Below, piece by piece: positions 1 through 7,204 of a stretch of DNA of 12,754 bases (position 1 is the first letter of the stretch; each line of letters starts with the position of its first letter). The stretch is taken from assembly GCA_035296705.1 (NCBI GenBank), contig DATHAL010000019.1:1-12754 (forward strand), given 5' to 3'. This stretch comes from WHSW01 sp035296705. Its GTDB lineage: Bacteria; Actinomycetota; Thermoleophilia; Solirubrobacterales; 70-9. The translations under genes were made by a program, and so were the position numbers. The notes under the pieces were generated by a model. It was not told the origin of the DNA. It saw only the letters and a list, made by a program, of their open reading frames with translations, and did not search any database.

Positions 1-568
1 CCTCGGTCGCGCGGCAGCTCGAGGTCCGGGCATCGAGGCGGCCGAGGAAGACCTCCACCAGCGGGCGCGCCACCTGCGTCGAGAGGATGCGCTCGGTGGG
101 CTCGTGAAAGCTTCCGACGTTGAGCGAGCGCGAATGGCGGAGCGCCGCCGACGAGGCGCTCGGGCCGAACGGATCGTGCACGTGGACGACGTCGAACTCG
201 ACTCCGCCCAAGAGCGAGTCAAGCGAGCGGCTTACGTCGAGCGGCAGGTGAGCGGCGCGAGGACGCGGTCCGCGCGGCAGCGGGATGCCCGTGCCGAGCG
301 CGAGCACCGGTGGGCCGTCGTCGCCGAGTGCCCGCGTTCCCGCCCAGGCGCCGTCGAACAGCGCGCCTGGAGCGTCGGCCGCGGCCGCGATCGCCCGCCG
401 CGACTCGCGGACGCCGACGCGCGTCTGGGAGGGCGCCGCGATCACCACCCGGTGACCGCGTTCGGCGAGCTGGGCCGAGACACGCGCGGCGAACTCGTTG
501 ACCTCGTGCTCCGCCCCCCACGGGTGCGGTGTCACCTGCGCGATCGAGAGGCGGTCGCCGGACGGCAC
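1..568 (-). CDS. PimA-like GT-B glycosyltransferase, N-terminal part (cut by window edge)
   Basis: This minus-strand frame starts at GTG 568 and stays open to the window edge (189 full codons). The N-terminus reads LSIAQVTPHPWGAEHEVNEF, followed by RGHRVVIAAPS, the first Rossmann half of family 4 (GT-B) glycosyltransferases. Further in, FDVVHVHDPFGPSASSAAL and then VGSFHEPTE resemble the donor/acceptor cleft region of phosphatidylinositol mannosyltransferase PimA (from memory: HIHEPNAPSLS...FHTSTT). The C-terminal nucleotide-sugar domain is outside the window, so donor and acceptor cannot be read. It lies 23 bp downstream of ino1, and the nearby PIP-synthase gene supports a glycolipid role: transfer of a hexose, probably mannose, to phosphatidylinositol on the inner membrane face. 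A TATCCT hexamer 6 nt before the GTG supports this start. Other GT4 enzymes, including MshA of mycothiol synthesis, remain possible. Confidence 0.75.
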   Translation of the reverse strand, partial: MPSGDRLSIAQVTPHPWGAEHEVNEFAARVSAQLAERGHRVVIAAPSQTRVGVRESRRAIAAAADAPGALFDGAWAGTRALGDDGPPVLALGTGIPLPRGPRPRAAHLPLDVSRSLDSLLGGVEFDVVHVHDPFGPSASSAALRHSRSLNVGSFHEPTERILSTQVARPLVEVFLGRLDARTSSCRATE

Positions 569-574
569 CGCCTC

Positions 575-580
575 AGGATA
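575..580 (-). promoter_or_regulatory. -10 element (TATCCT) for the PimA-like gene
   Basis: TATCCT on the minus strand ends 6 nt before GTG 568. Its position just after the ino1 stop suggests a promoter of its own giving a leaderless or near-leaderless transcript, in addition to readthrough from ino1. No convincing -35 is visible. Some purine-rich sequence (GAGG) lies between it and the GTG, so a weak Shine-Dalgarno reading is also possible. Confidence 0.4.
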
Positions 581-591
581 CGTGCGGCCGC

Positions 592-1773
592 TCAGGCGCT
601 CGTCGTCTCCTCGGCGAGCTCCTTGGCGCGCTCGCCGGGCTCCTTGCGCCGGTGCTCGGCGATGAACTCCTCGGTCATCTCGCGGGCGCTGTCATCCGGC
701 CGCTGATTGTGCGGCGACTTCATCAGGTAGCTCGACGGGCCATCGAGCTGGCCGGCGACGCCGTCGTTGAGCGCGAGCTTCACGATCCGCACCGCGTCGA
801 TCACGATGCCGGCCGAGTTCGGCGAGTCCCACACCTCGAGCTTGAGCTCGACGTTGAGCGGAACGTCGCCGAAGCTCTGCCCCTCGAGCCGGATGTGCGC
901 CCACTTGCGGTCGGTGAGCCACGGAACGTAGTCCGAGGGTCCGACGTGGACGTCATCGGGCGGCAGCTCGTGGCCCATGATCGAGGTGACCGCGTTCGTC
1001 TTCGACTCCTTCTTCGAGTCGAGGCGCTCGCGTTCGAGCATGTTGAAGAAGTCCATGTTGCCGCCCACGTTGAGCTGCGAGGTGCGGGCCAGGTGCACGC
1101 CGCGGTCGTGGAAGAGGCGCGCGAGCTGGCGGTGGACGATCGTTGCGCCGACCTGCGACTTGATGTCGTCGCCGATGATCGGCAGCCCCGCATCGCGGAA
1201 GCGCTCGTCCCAGTAGTGCTCGCGAGCGATGAACACCGGCAGGCAGTTGACGAACCCGACCCCGGCCTTGAGCGCCTGCTCGACGTACCACTTTGTCGCC
1301 TGCTCGGAGCCGACCGGCAGGTAGCAGACGAGCACGTCGGCCTTCGTCTCCTGCAGGATGCCGACGATGTCGGCGGTCTCGCCGGGGGCCTTCGTAATCT
1401 TCTGCTTCAGGTACTTGCCGAGGCCGTCGTGGGTCATCCCGCGCTCGACCTTGACGCCGAGCTGCGAAACCTCGGCGAACTTGATCGTGTCGTTCTGACC
1501 CGACCAGATCGCCTGCGAGAGGTCCTTGCCGACCTTCTCCGCGTCGATGTCGAAGGCGGCGACGAACTCGATGTCGCGCACGTGGTAGCCGCCGAGGTCC
1601 ACGTGCATGAGGCCCGGGACCTGCTGGGACGGATCGGCGTCCTTGTAGTACTGGACGCCCTGGATGAAGGCGTTGGCGCAGTTGCCGACGCCGACGATCG
1701 CGACGCGGACCTTGCCGTCGTCGACGCGATGGCCGTTGGCGGCGGCGCTCGCCTGACCGTTGGATTCACTCAT
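592..1773 (-). CDS. ino1: myo-inositol-3-phosphate synthase (Ino1)
   Basis: This 393-residue protein converts glucose-6-phosphate to inositol-3-phosphate by an NAD-dependent oxidation, aldol cyclisation and reduction in the cytosol. The NAD-binding glycine-rich loop VAIVGVGNCANAF is at residues 24-36. Family signatures follow: LVCYLPVGSEQATKW, the block SQLNVGGNMDFFNML, and SDYVPWLTDRKWAHIRLEG, which carries active-site lysine and aspartate positions. Length fits the actinobacterial/archaeal type (M. tuberculosis Ino1 is about 367 residues) with a hydrophilic N-terminal tail of about 20 residues. ATG 1773 is preceded by AGGAAGGA with about 10 nt spacing, one of the few strong Shine-Dalgarno sites here. 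It sits 56 bp after the PIP-synthase stop, in the same direction, so it supplies that enzyme's substrate. Identity is secure. Confidence 0.96.
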   Translation of the reverse strand: MSESNGQASAAANGHRVDDGKVRVAIVGVGNCANAFIQGVQYYKDADPSQQVPGLMHVDLGGYHVRDIEFVAAFDIDAEKVGKDLSQAIWSGQNDTIKFAEVSQLGVKVERGMTHDGLGKYLKQKITKAPGETADIVGILQETKADVLVCYLPVGSEQATKWYVEQALKAGVGFVNCLPVFIAREHYWDERFRDAGLPIIGDDIKSQVGATIVHRQLARLFHDRGVHLARTSQLNVGGNMDFFNMLERERLDSKKESKTNAVTSIMGHELPPDDVHVGPSDYVPWLTDRKWAHIRLEGQSFGDVPLNVELKLEVWDSPNSAGIVIDAVRIVKLALNDGVAGQLDGPSSYLMKSPHNQRPDDSAREMTEEFIAEHRRKEPGERAKELAEETTSA

Positions 1774-1814
1774 GCGAACAAGATCCTTCCTGGCGGTGGG
1801 TGGCGAAATACCCG

Positions 1815-1830
1815 CGTTTGGACGTTTGGT
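1815..1830. promoter_or_regulatory. Tandem 8-bp repeat upstream of ino1 (possible operator)
   Basis: Two adjacent copies, CGTTTGGA then CGTTTGGT on the plus strand, lie about 45 bp before the ino1 start and run up to the pgsA stop. Phased direct repeats in a promoter-proximal gap can bind a regulator, and ino1 is transcriptionally controlled in other actinobacteria. This is only a sequence observation; no regulator is encoded nearby. Confidence 0.25.
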
Positions 1831-2471
1831 TACACGTCGCCGGCCCCGTCGGCCTCCGCGGATTCCAGGGCCTTCAGTTCACCTCGAACATGCCATACCC
1901 GCTGCCCGACGGTGAAAGCGGTGAGCACGGCCATCGCGTAGATCGACGGGGCGAGCAAGTCGACGTCCGAGATCAGGTCCCCGGCGCCGAACACGAGGCC
2001 GATGGAAAGTAGCACCACCCGGACCGGCCGGGTGGCGATTCCGACCTTGCACTCCACCCCGAGGGCCTCCGCCCGCGCCCGGGTGTAGGAGACCATCAAC
2101 GAGCCGAGCACCGTGAAGACGCAGGCGGCCGCGGCGATCGCGTTGCCGGAGTCGGCGAAGTACCAGGCGACCGCGGTGATCACGACCCCCTCCTCGACCC
2201 GATCGAGGGTGGAGTCGAGGAAGGCGCCGAACAGCGTGCCCTTCCCCGACATCCGCGAGTAGCGCCCGTCGAGCGTGTCCATGACCGAGCCGACGATGAA
2301 CGCGATCCCGCCGAGGACGAAGAGCTCCGCGACTACGAGCCCCGCGGCCGCGAGGTTGAGGACGAAGCCGGTGATCGAGATCGCGTTCGGAGTGAGGCGC
2401 GACTCGATCAGCCGGTCGCGCGCGTAGCCGCGCCACTCGGCCGCAGTCCTGGGTTGGGTCCGGCCCTCCAC
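1830..2471 (-). CDS. pgsA1: CDP-alcohol phosphatidyltransferase, PIP-synthase type
   Basis: This integral membrane enzyme most likely joins CDP-diacylglycerol and inositol phosphate to give phosphatidylinositol phosphate and CMP. The CDP-alcohol motif DxxDGxxAR-x8-Gx3Dx3D is present as DTLDGRYSR, eight residues, then GAFLDSTLD, with aspartates at 65, 68, 86 and 90; the usual AR alanine is serine. The downstream stretch SYTRARAEALG...ATRPVR matches the inositol-phosphate-binding pocket of actinobacterial PIP synthases, as I recall it. About six hydrophobic segments are visible. The protein has 213 residues from GTG 2471, chosen because TAGCGT ends 9 nt upstream; TTG 2477 is the in-frame alternative. 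Neighbours PAP2 and ino1 support the inositol assignment over phosphatidylglycerol-phosphate synthase. The symbol follows the M. tuberculosis homologue. Confidence 0.88.
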   Translation of the reverse strand: MEGRTQPRTAAEWRGYARDRLIESRLTPNAISITGFVLNLAAAGLVVAELFVLGGIAFIVGSVMDTLDGRYSRMSGKGTLFGAFLDSTLDRVEEGVVITAVAWYFADSGNAIAAAACVFTVLGSLMVSYTRARAEALGVECKVGIATRPVRVVLLSIGLVFGAGDLISDVDLLAPSIYAMAVLTAFTVGQRVWHVRGELKALESAEADGAGDV

Positions 2472-2480
2472 GACCAACAG

Positions 2481-2486
2481 ACGCTA
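2481..2486 (-). promoter_or_regulatory. -10 element (TAGCGT) for the PIP-synthase gene
   Basis: TAGCGT on the minus strand ends 9 nt before GTG 2471 and 3 nt before TTG 2477. There is no Shine-Dalgarno sequence, so a leaderless transcript beginning at or close to the GTG is the best reading and decides between the two starts. Confidence 0.4.
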
Positions 2487-2487
2487 T

Positions 2488-2501
2488 CTCGCGCGCGCGA
2501 G
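2488..2501. promoter_or_regulatory. 14-bp perfect palindrome upstream of the PIP-synthase gene
   Basis: CTCGCGCGCGCGAG is a perfect palindrome lying between the PAP2 stop and the TAGCGT hexamer, directly abutting the promoter spacer. It could be an operator. In DNA this GC-rich, alternating CG runs also arise by chance and could form alternative structures. Confidence 0.25.
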
Positions 2502-2506
2502 TGGGA

Positions 2507-3283
2507 TCAGACTGTCGCCTTGCGGGCCTGCGCCGGCCAGCCCCAGGCATCGGGCCGCAACCTCGCGAGCTGGGCCGCCGAGAGGACGGCGAGACAGGCG
2601 ACGGCTGCGCCGGCCGCAGCATCGAACCAATAGTGGTTGCCCGTCGCGATGATCACGAAGAAGACCACCACCGGGTACGCCTTCCAGAGCGCTCGCGCCG
2701 CCGCGTTCTGGGTCAGCGCGGAGGCGCTCACACCGACCATGAGCGAGAAGGCGATGTGCATGCTCGGCACCGCCGCGTACTGGTTGAGTAGGAGGCTCGC
2801 CGTCTTCGAATCCTGCGCGTCGCCGGTGAACGAGGCGATCGTGTCGGTGAAGCCCTCGCTAGGGAAGAGCCGCGGCGGCGCGGTCGGGAACAGCGCGTAA
2901 CCGACGAGGGCGAGACCCATCGCGACGAGGAACATGTTGCGCACGAAGTAGAAGTGCTCGTTGCGGAACAGGTAGAGCCAGGCCAAAAAGCCCGTCGTGA
3001 TCACGAAGTGGGAGTTCAGGTACATGAAGTTCGCGATGTCCACGAGCCAGGTCGCGTGCTCGATCAGCGCCTGCTGCAGGCCGGGCTCGAAGAACGCGCC
3101 GAGCGACTTCTCGAGGCTCATGACGTCGTCGGCGTTGGTGTATGCGGCGATCGCCCCGGAATCGGTGATCCCGCGGACCACCTGATAGCCCTGGTACGCG
3201 AGCAGGAAGAGGAGAAACTGGAAGCCAGCGTCGAGGATCCCCTTTGGGAAGAGACGATTGATGCCAGCCCCGACGCCTCGCAC
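2507..3283 (-). CDS. PAP2-family membrane phosphatase/phosphotransferase (AUR1-like)
   Basis: This 258-residue protein has about six membrane segments and the catalytic motifs of the PAP2 superfamily: VPSMH with His176 (motif C2) and GNHYWFDAAAG with His217 and Asp221 (motif C3). The first motif is degenerate (FPTAPPRLFP), as in the AUR1/inositolphosphotransferase branch rather than classical phosphatidate phosphatases. The active site would face outward or the membrane interface. It is 36 bp upstream of the PIP-synthase gene, on the same strand, so dephosphorylation of phosphatidylinositol phosphate, or transfer of an inositol-phosphate head group, are reasonable hypotheses. Undecaprenyl-diphosphate or other lipid phosphatase activity cannot be excluded. 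The start is GTG 3283, with TACAAT ending 8 nt upstream and no Shine-Dalgarno. Confidence 0.87.
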   Translation of the reverse strand: MRGVGAGINRLFPKGILDAGFQFLLFLLAYQGYQVVRGITDSGAIAAYTNADDVMSLEKSLGAFFEPGLQQALIEHATWLVDIANFMYLNSHFVITTGFLAWLYLFRNEHFYFVRNMFLVAMGLALVGYALFPTAPPRLFPSEGFTDTIASFTGDAQDSKTASLLLNQYAAVPSMHIAFSLMVGVSASALTQNAAARALWKAYPVVVFFVIIATGNHYWFDAAAGAAVACLAVLSAAQLARLRPDAWGWPAQARKATV

Positions 3284-3291
3284 GACGCGCC

Positions 3292-3297
3292 ATTGTA
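3292..3297 (-). promoter_or_regulatory. -10 element (TACAAT) for the PAP2 gene
   Basis: TACAAT on the minus strand, one mismatch from the TATAAT consensus, ends 8 nt before GTG 3283. This is the strongest -10 in the window and implies a leaderless mRNA for the PAP2-pgsA-ino1 set. I see no clear -35. Confidence 0.5.
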
Positions 3298-3306
3298 AAG
3301 GCGGTG

Positions 3307-3396
3307 TTAGCGCACTCCGGTGCGGCTATCCCCCGGATCCCGCAGGAAGCCAATCACGAGGTCGACCGCGACGACGCGCTCCTGGACCGCTCCCAT
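3307..3396 (-). CDS. Possible 29-aa small protein upstream of the PAP2 gene
   Basis: An ATG at 3396 opens a 29-codon frame ending in TAA at 3307, 23 bp before the PAP2 start. The peptide begins MGAVQERVVAVDLVIGFLRD and ends with a charged tail. About 23 of the 28 sense codons after the ATG end in G or C, like real genes here, whereas the opposite strand frame over the same bases uses codons atypical of the window. TAGGTT ends 8 nt before the ATG, the same spacing seen for neighbouring genes. It could be a small protein, a leader peptide or chance; I recognise no family. Confidence 0.3.
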   Translation of the reverse strand: MGAVQERVVAVDLVIGFLRDPGDSRTGVR

Positions 3397-3404
3397 CGCC
3401 GAGC

Positions 3405-3414
3405 AACCTATCCT
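3405..3414. promoter_or_regulatory. Overlapping divergent -10 elements (bidirectional promoter)
   Basis: The decamer AACCTATCCT carries TATCCT on the plus strand (3409-3414, ending 7 nt before GTG 3422 of the endonuclease gene) and TAGGTT on the minus strand (3405-3410, ending 8 nt before ATG 3396). The two hexamers share two bases, as in bidirectional bacterial promoters. The gap 3397-3421 holds nothing else I recognise. Confidence 0.4.
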
Positions 3415-3421
3415 GCGCTCC

Positions 3422-4150
3422 GTGGCGAGCGCGCACAGCACCGCGACGGCGTGGCGCCGGCCTCGCCGGGCGCGGGTGCGGGCGATCCGGGACCGGCTGC
3501 GCGAGCTCTACGGCCGCCCGGTCAACCATCCGCACGGTCACCCCATCGCCGAGCTCGTGCGGACGATCCTCTCCCAGAACACGAACGACCGCAATCGCGA
3601 CGTCGCCTACGAGCGCCTGCGCGAGGCGCTGCCGACCTGGGAGCAGGTGCGCGACGCCCCCGTCGAGGTGGTTGAGGAGGCGATCAAGCCGGGGGGTCTC
3701 GCGAACACGAAGGCGCCGCGAATCCAGGAGGTGCTGAGGCGGCTCCCGCACGACGGGGACGAGCCGACCCTCGACTGGGTCTCCGACGCAGAACGCGACG
3801 AGGCGATGGAGTTCCTCACGGGTCTCCCGGGAGTGGGACGGAAGACGGCCGCCTGCGTGATGATCTTCGCCCTCGGCCGACCCGAGATCCCGGTCGACAC
3901 CCACGTCTACCGGGTCGGCGGGAGGCTCGGGCTGTTCGGGCCGAAGGCTTCGTTCGAGCGCGCGCACGACGAGATGCTCGCGGTCGTCGATCCCGAGGAC
4001 GCCTACGAGTTCCACATCAACCTGATCACCCACGGCCGGCGGATCTGCCGCCCCCGCCCCCGCTGCGAGGCGTGCGCGCTGCGCCGCATGTGCCCGTGGT
4101 ATCGCCGGAGCAGGGCCGCGGCCGGAGCCGGTAGGTTTCCGCCGGCATGA
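3422..4150 (+). CDS. nth: Endonuclease III-like DNA glycosylase/AP lyase
   Basis: This base-excision repair enzyme removes oxidised pyrimidines and cleaves the abasic strand. The HhH-GPD fold shows ILSQNTNDRN, the helix-hairpin-helix LPGVGRKTA with the catalytic lysine (codon 3842), and VDTHVYRV with the catalytic aspartate (codon 3896), 18 residues apart as in E. coli Nth (K120/D138). A C-terminal 4Fe-4S ligand set reads C-x5-C-x2-C-x5-C (codons 4046, 4064, 4073, 4091); the usual first gap is six. With GTG 3422 the protein has 242 residues; GTG 3476 would give 224 and place the lysine at 123, nearer E. coli. I chose 3422 because of the TATCCT element 7 nt upstream. Codons before 3422 look non-coding. 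The SQNTND variant resembles archaeal/thermophile members, so the exact substrate is uncertain. Confidence 0.88.
   Translation: MASAHSTATAWRRPRRARVRAIRDRLRELYGRPVNHPHGHPIAELVRTILSQNTNDRNRDVAYERLREALPTWEQVRDAPVEVVEEAIKPGGLANTKAPRIQEVLRRLPHDGDEPTLDWVSDAERDEAMEFLTGLPGVGRKTAACVMIFALGRPEIPVDTHVYRVGGRLGLFGPKASFERAHDEMLAVVDPEDAYEFHINLITHGRRICRPRPRCEACALRRMCPWYRRSRAAAGAGRFPPA
4132..4137 (+). promoter_or_regulatory. -10-like element (TAGGTT) before the cytochrome c gene
   Basis: TAGGTT inside the last codons of the endonuclease gene ends 9 nt before ATG 4147, and no Shine-Dalgarno is present. It may give the cytochrome its own leaderless transcript, although translational coupling through the ATGA overlap would also explain expression. 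Confidence 0.3.
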
Positions 4151-4605
4151 GCAAGCGCCCGTTCGTGATCTTCGGGATCCTCGCCGCGATCGCGGTGATC
4201 GTCCTGCCGCTCGTCGCGCTCGGCAAGGAGGGCGGTGAGGACGCCGCGACCGTGCAGGTGGCCGCCGCGGACGGCACGGGGCAGGAGATCGTCTCCAACA
4301 ACTGCCGCCAGTGCCACACCCTCGCCGCGGCCGGGATCCAGGGTGTCGTCGGCCCCAACCTCGACCAGCTCCTCGTCCCCAGCGGGACCAACTCGGCCGA
4401 GAGCTTCGAGGGCAACTACGCCCGCGTGCTGCGGGCCATCAACTGCGGCGTCGAGGGCCGGATGCCGAAGGGCATCCTCCAGGGCGAGGAGGCCCAGGAG
4501 GCGGCTGCGTTCGTCGCCGCGTACGCGGGGCAGATCGGCAAGGGGCCGGCGGTCGACATCTCCGAGCAGAAGCTCGCTCCGCCGCCCTCCTGCACCACCG
4601 GCTAG
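4147..4605 (+). CDS. Membrane-anchored monohaem cytochrome c
   Basis: This 152-residue protein has a short basic start (MSKRP), one hydrophobic segment at residues 6-26 that would act as an uncleaved anchor or signal, and a class I cytochrome c domain outside the membrane. Haem binding is by CRQCH at 53-57 and the distal ligand is probably Met106 in GRMPKGI. GVVGPNLDQLL after the haem site is typical of small c-type domains. Two further cysteines (100 and 149) are not part of a second CxxCH. It likely shuttles electrons between a quinol-oxidising complex and a terminal oxidase, but no oxidase gene is nearby to fix its partner. Its ATG overlaps the endonuclease stop as ATGA. A GC-rich tail of about 60 bp and the dnaK promoter follow. 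Confidence 0.9.
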   Translation: MSKRPFVIFGILAAIAVIVLPLVALGKEGGEDAATVQVAAADGTGQEIVSNNCRQCHTLAAAGIQGVVGPNLDQLLVPSGTNSAESFEGNYARVLRAINCGVEGRMPKGILQGEEAQEAAAFVAAYAGQIGKGPAVDISEQKLAPPPSCTTG

Positions 4606-4667
4606 CGCGCCCGGCCCGTCCCCGGTCCCCGCACCGGCCGCGGATTCGCGCGTGTGCATACATCTGC

Positions 4668-4673
4668 TAGCCT
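4668..4673 (+). promoter_or_regulatory. Extended -10 element of the dnaK operon
   Basis: TGC-TAGCCT (extended -10, hexamer at 4668-4673) is the only TANNNT in the 119-bp gap before dnaK. It predicts a start near 4680 and a leader of about 45 nt carrying a good Shine-Dalgarno. No consensus -35 is evident, consistent with an extended -10 promoter or an alternative sigma factor. Confidence 0.4.
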
Positions 4674-4683
4674 CTGACTCAGA
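4673..4683. promoter_or_regulatory. Palindrome/HspR half-site at the dnaK transcription start
   Basis: TCTGA-C-TCAGA is a perfect 11-bp palindrome over the predicted transcription start. Its right part ACTCAGA followed by TTT recurs upstream of clpB as ACTTAGATTT, and five of seven bases match the right arm ACTCAAG of the HAIR operator bound by HspR. The left HAIR arm is not recognisable here, so this is a candidate site only. Confidence 0.4.
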
Positions 4684-4724
4684 TTTCTTAGATACGCAGG
4701 TAGAAGCCTTAGAAGGAGACGAAA

Positions 4725-6609
<1,885 letters not shown>

Positions 6610-6626
<17 letters not shown>

Positions 6627-7194
6627 GCCGGAGCAGCCGAAGCCCGGCCCCGCGGCCGCAGAGCAGGAGGGCGAGGCGGCGGAAGCCGCCTCGTCCGAGG
6701 CTGCCGAGGAGGAGGCCGTCCAGGACGACCTCAACGCGCTGCTCTCCGACGTGAGGCGCGAGCGCGACGAGTACCTGGCGCTCGCGCAGCGCGCCAAGGC
6801 CGACTTCGAGAACTACCGGAAACGCGCGGCCCGTGACGCCTCCGAGGCCGAGCGCCGCGGCAAGGCGAGCCTGGCACGCGAGCTCCTGCCCGCGATCGAC
6901 AACCTCGAGCGCGCGGTGCGCTCGGCCGGCGGGGACGAGCAGACCGCGGACGGCGATTCGTTGCTGCGGGGCATCGCGCTGATCCACTCCGAGCTTCAGA
7001 GCACGCTGGCACGCGCCGGCGTCGAGGCGTACGACCCGGTCGGAGAGCCCTTTGACCCCGCGGCGCACGAGGCGATCTCGACGAAGCCCGCGGAGAACGG
7101 GGTCGGCGCCGGGACCGTGGTCGAGACGCTCGAGCGCGGCTACCGGATCGACGGCCAGGTGCTGCGCCCGGCGCGGGTGATCGTGAGCGAGTAG
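6610..7194 (+). CDS. grpE: Nucleotide exchange factor GrpE
   Basis: GrpE opens the nucleotide cleft of DnaK to release ADP. The 194-residue protein has an acidic, disordered N-terminus (about 35 residues), a long coiled coil with the family block RAKADFENYRKRAARD, ELLPAIDNLERA, and the C-terminal beta domain ending GVEAYDPVGEPFDPAAHEAI...VLRPARVIVSE. ATG 6610 was chosen because GGAGG at 6599-6603 lies six bases upstream; ATG 6595, five codons earlier in the same frame, has a weaker copy of the same signal. The gene overlaps the dnaK end by 17 bp, so the two are probably translationally coupled. Confidence 0.97.
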
Positions 7195-7204
7195 GCGACC
7201 GGCC

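Noticed and set aside
219..521. 100-codon minus-strand frame in the left glycosyltransferase region
   Set aside because: Arg/Ala/Gly-rich shadow in the neighbouring frame; the frame from GTG 568 has clear glycosyltransferase motifs.
529..1941. Long open frame on the plus strand opposite ino1
   Set aside because: It is rich in Arg, Val, Asp and Leu without recognisable motifs, and lies opposite a certain ino1; long antisense frames are expected in GC-rich genes.
3307..3319. CIRCE-like half-site (TTAGCGCACTC) suggesting HrcA control
   Set aside because: It has two extra bases relative to TTAGCACTC, and no GAGTGCTAA arm follows at nine bases.
3320..3421. N-terminal extension of the endonuclease from ATG 3320
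   Set aside because: Codon choice there is unlike the window (AGG, CTA, CCA), the residues do not resemble the family, and the region holds divergent promoter signals.
4606..4665. Possible terminator after the cytochrome c gene
   Set aside because: The stretch is GC-rich with partial complementarity, but I could not find a convincing hairpin or a T-run.
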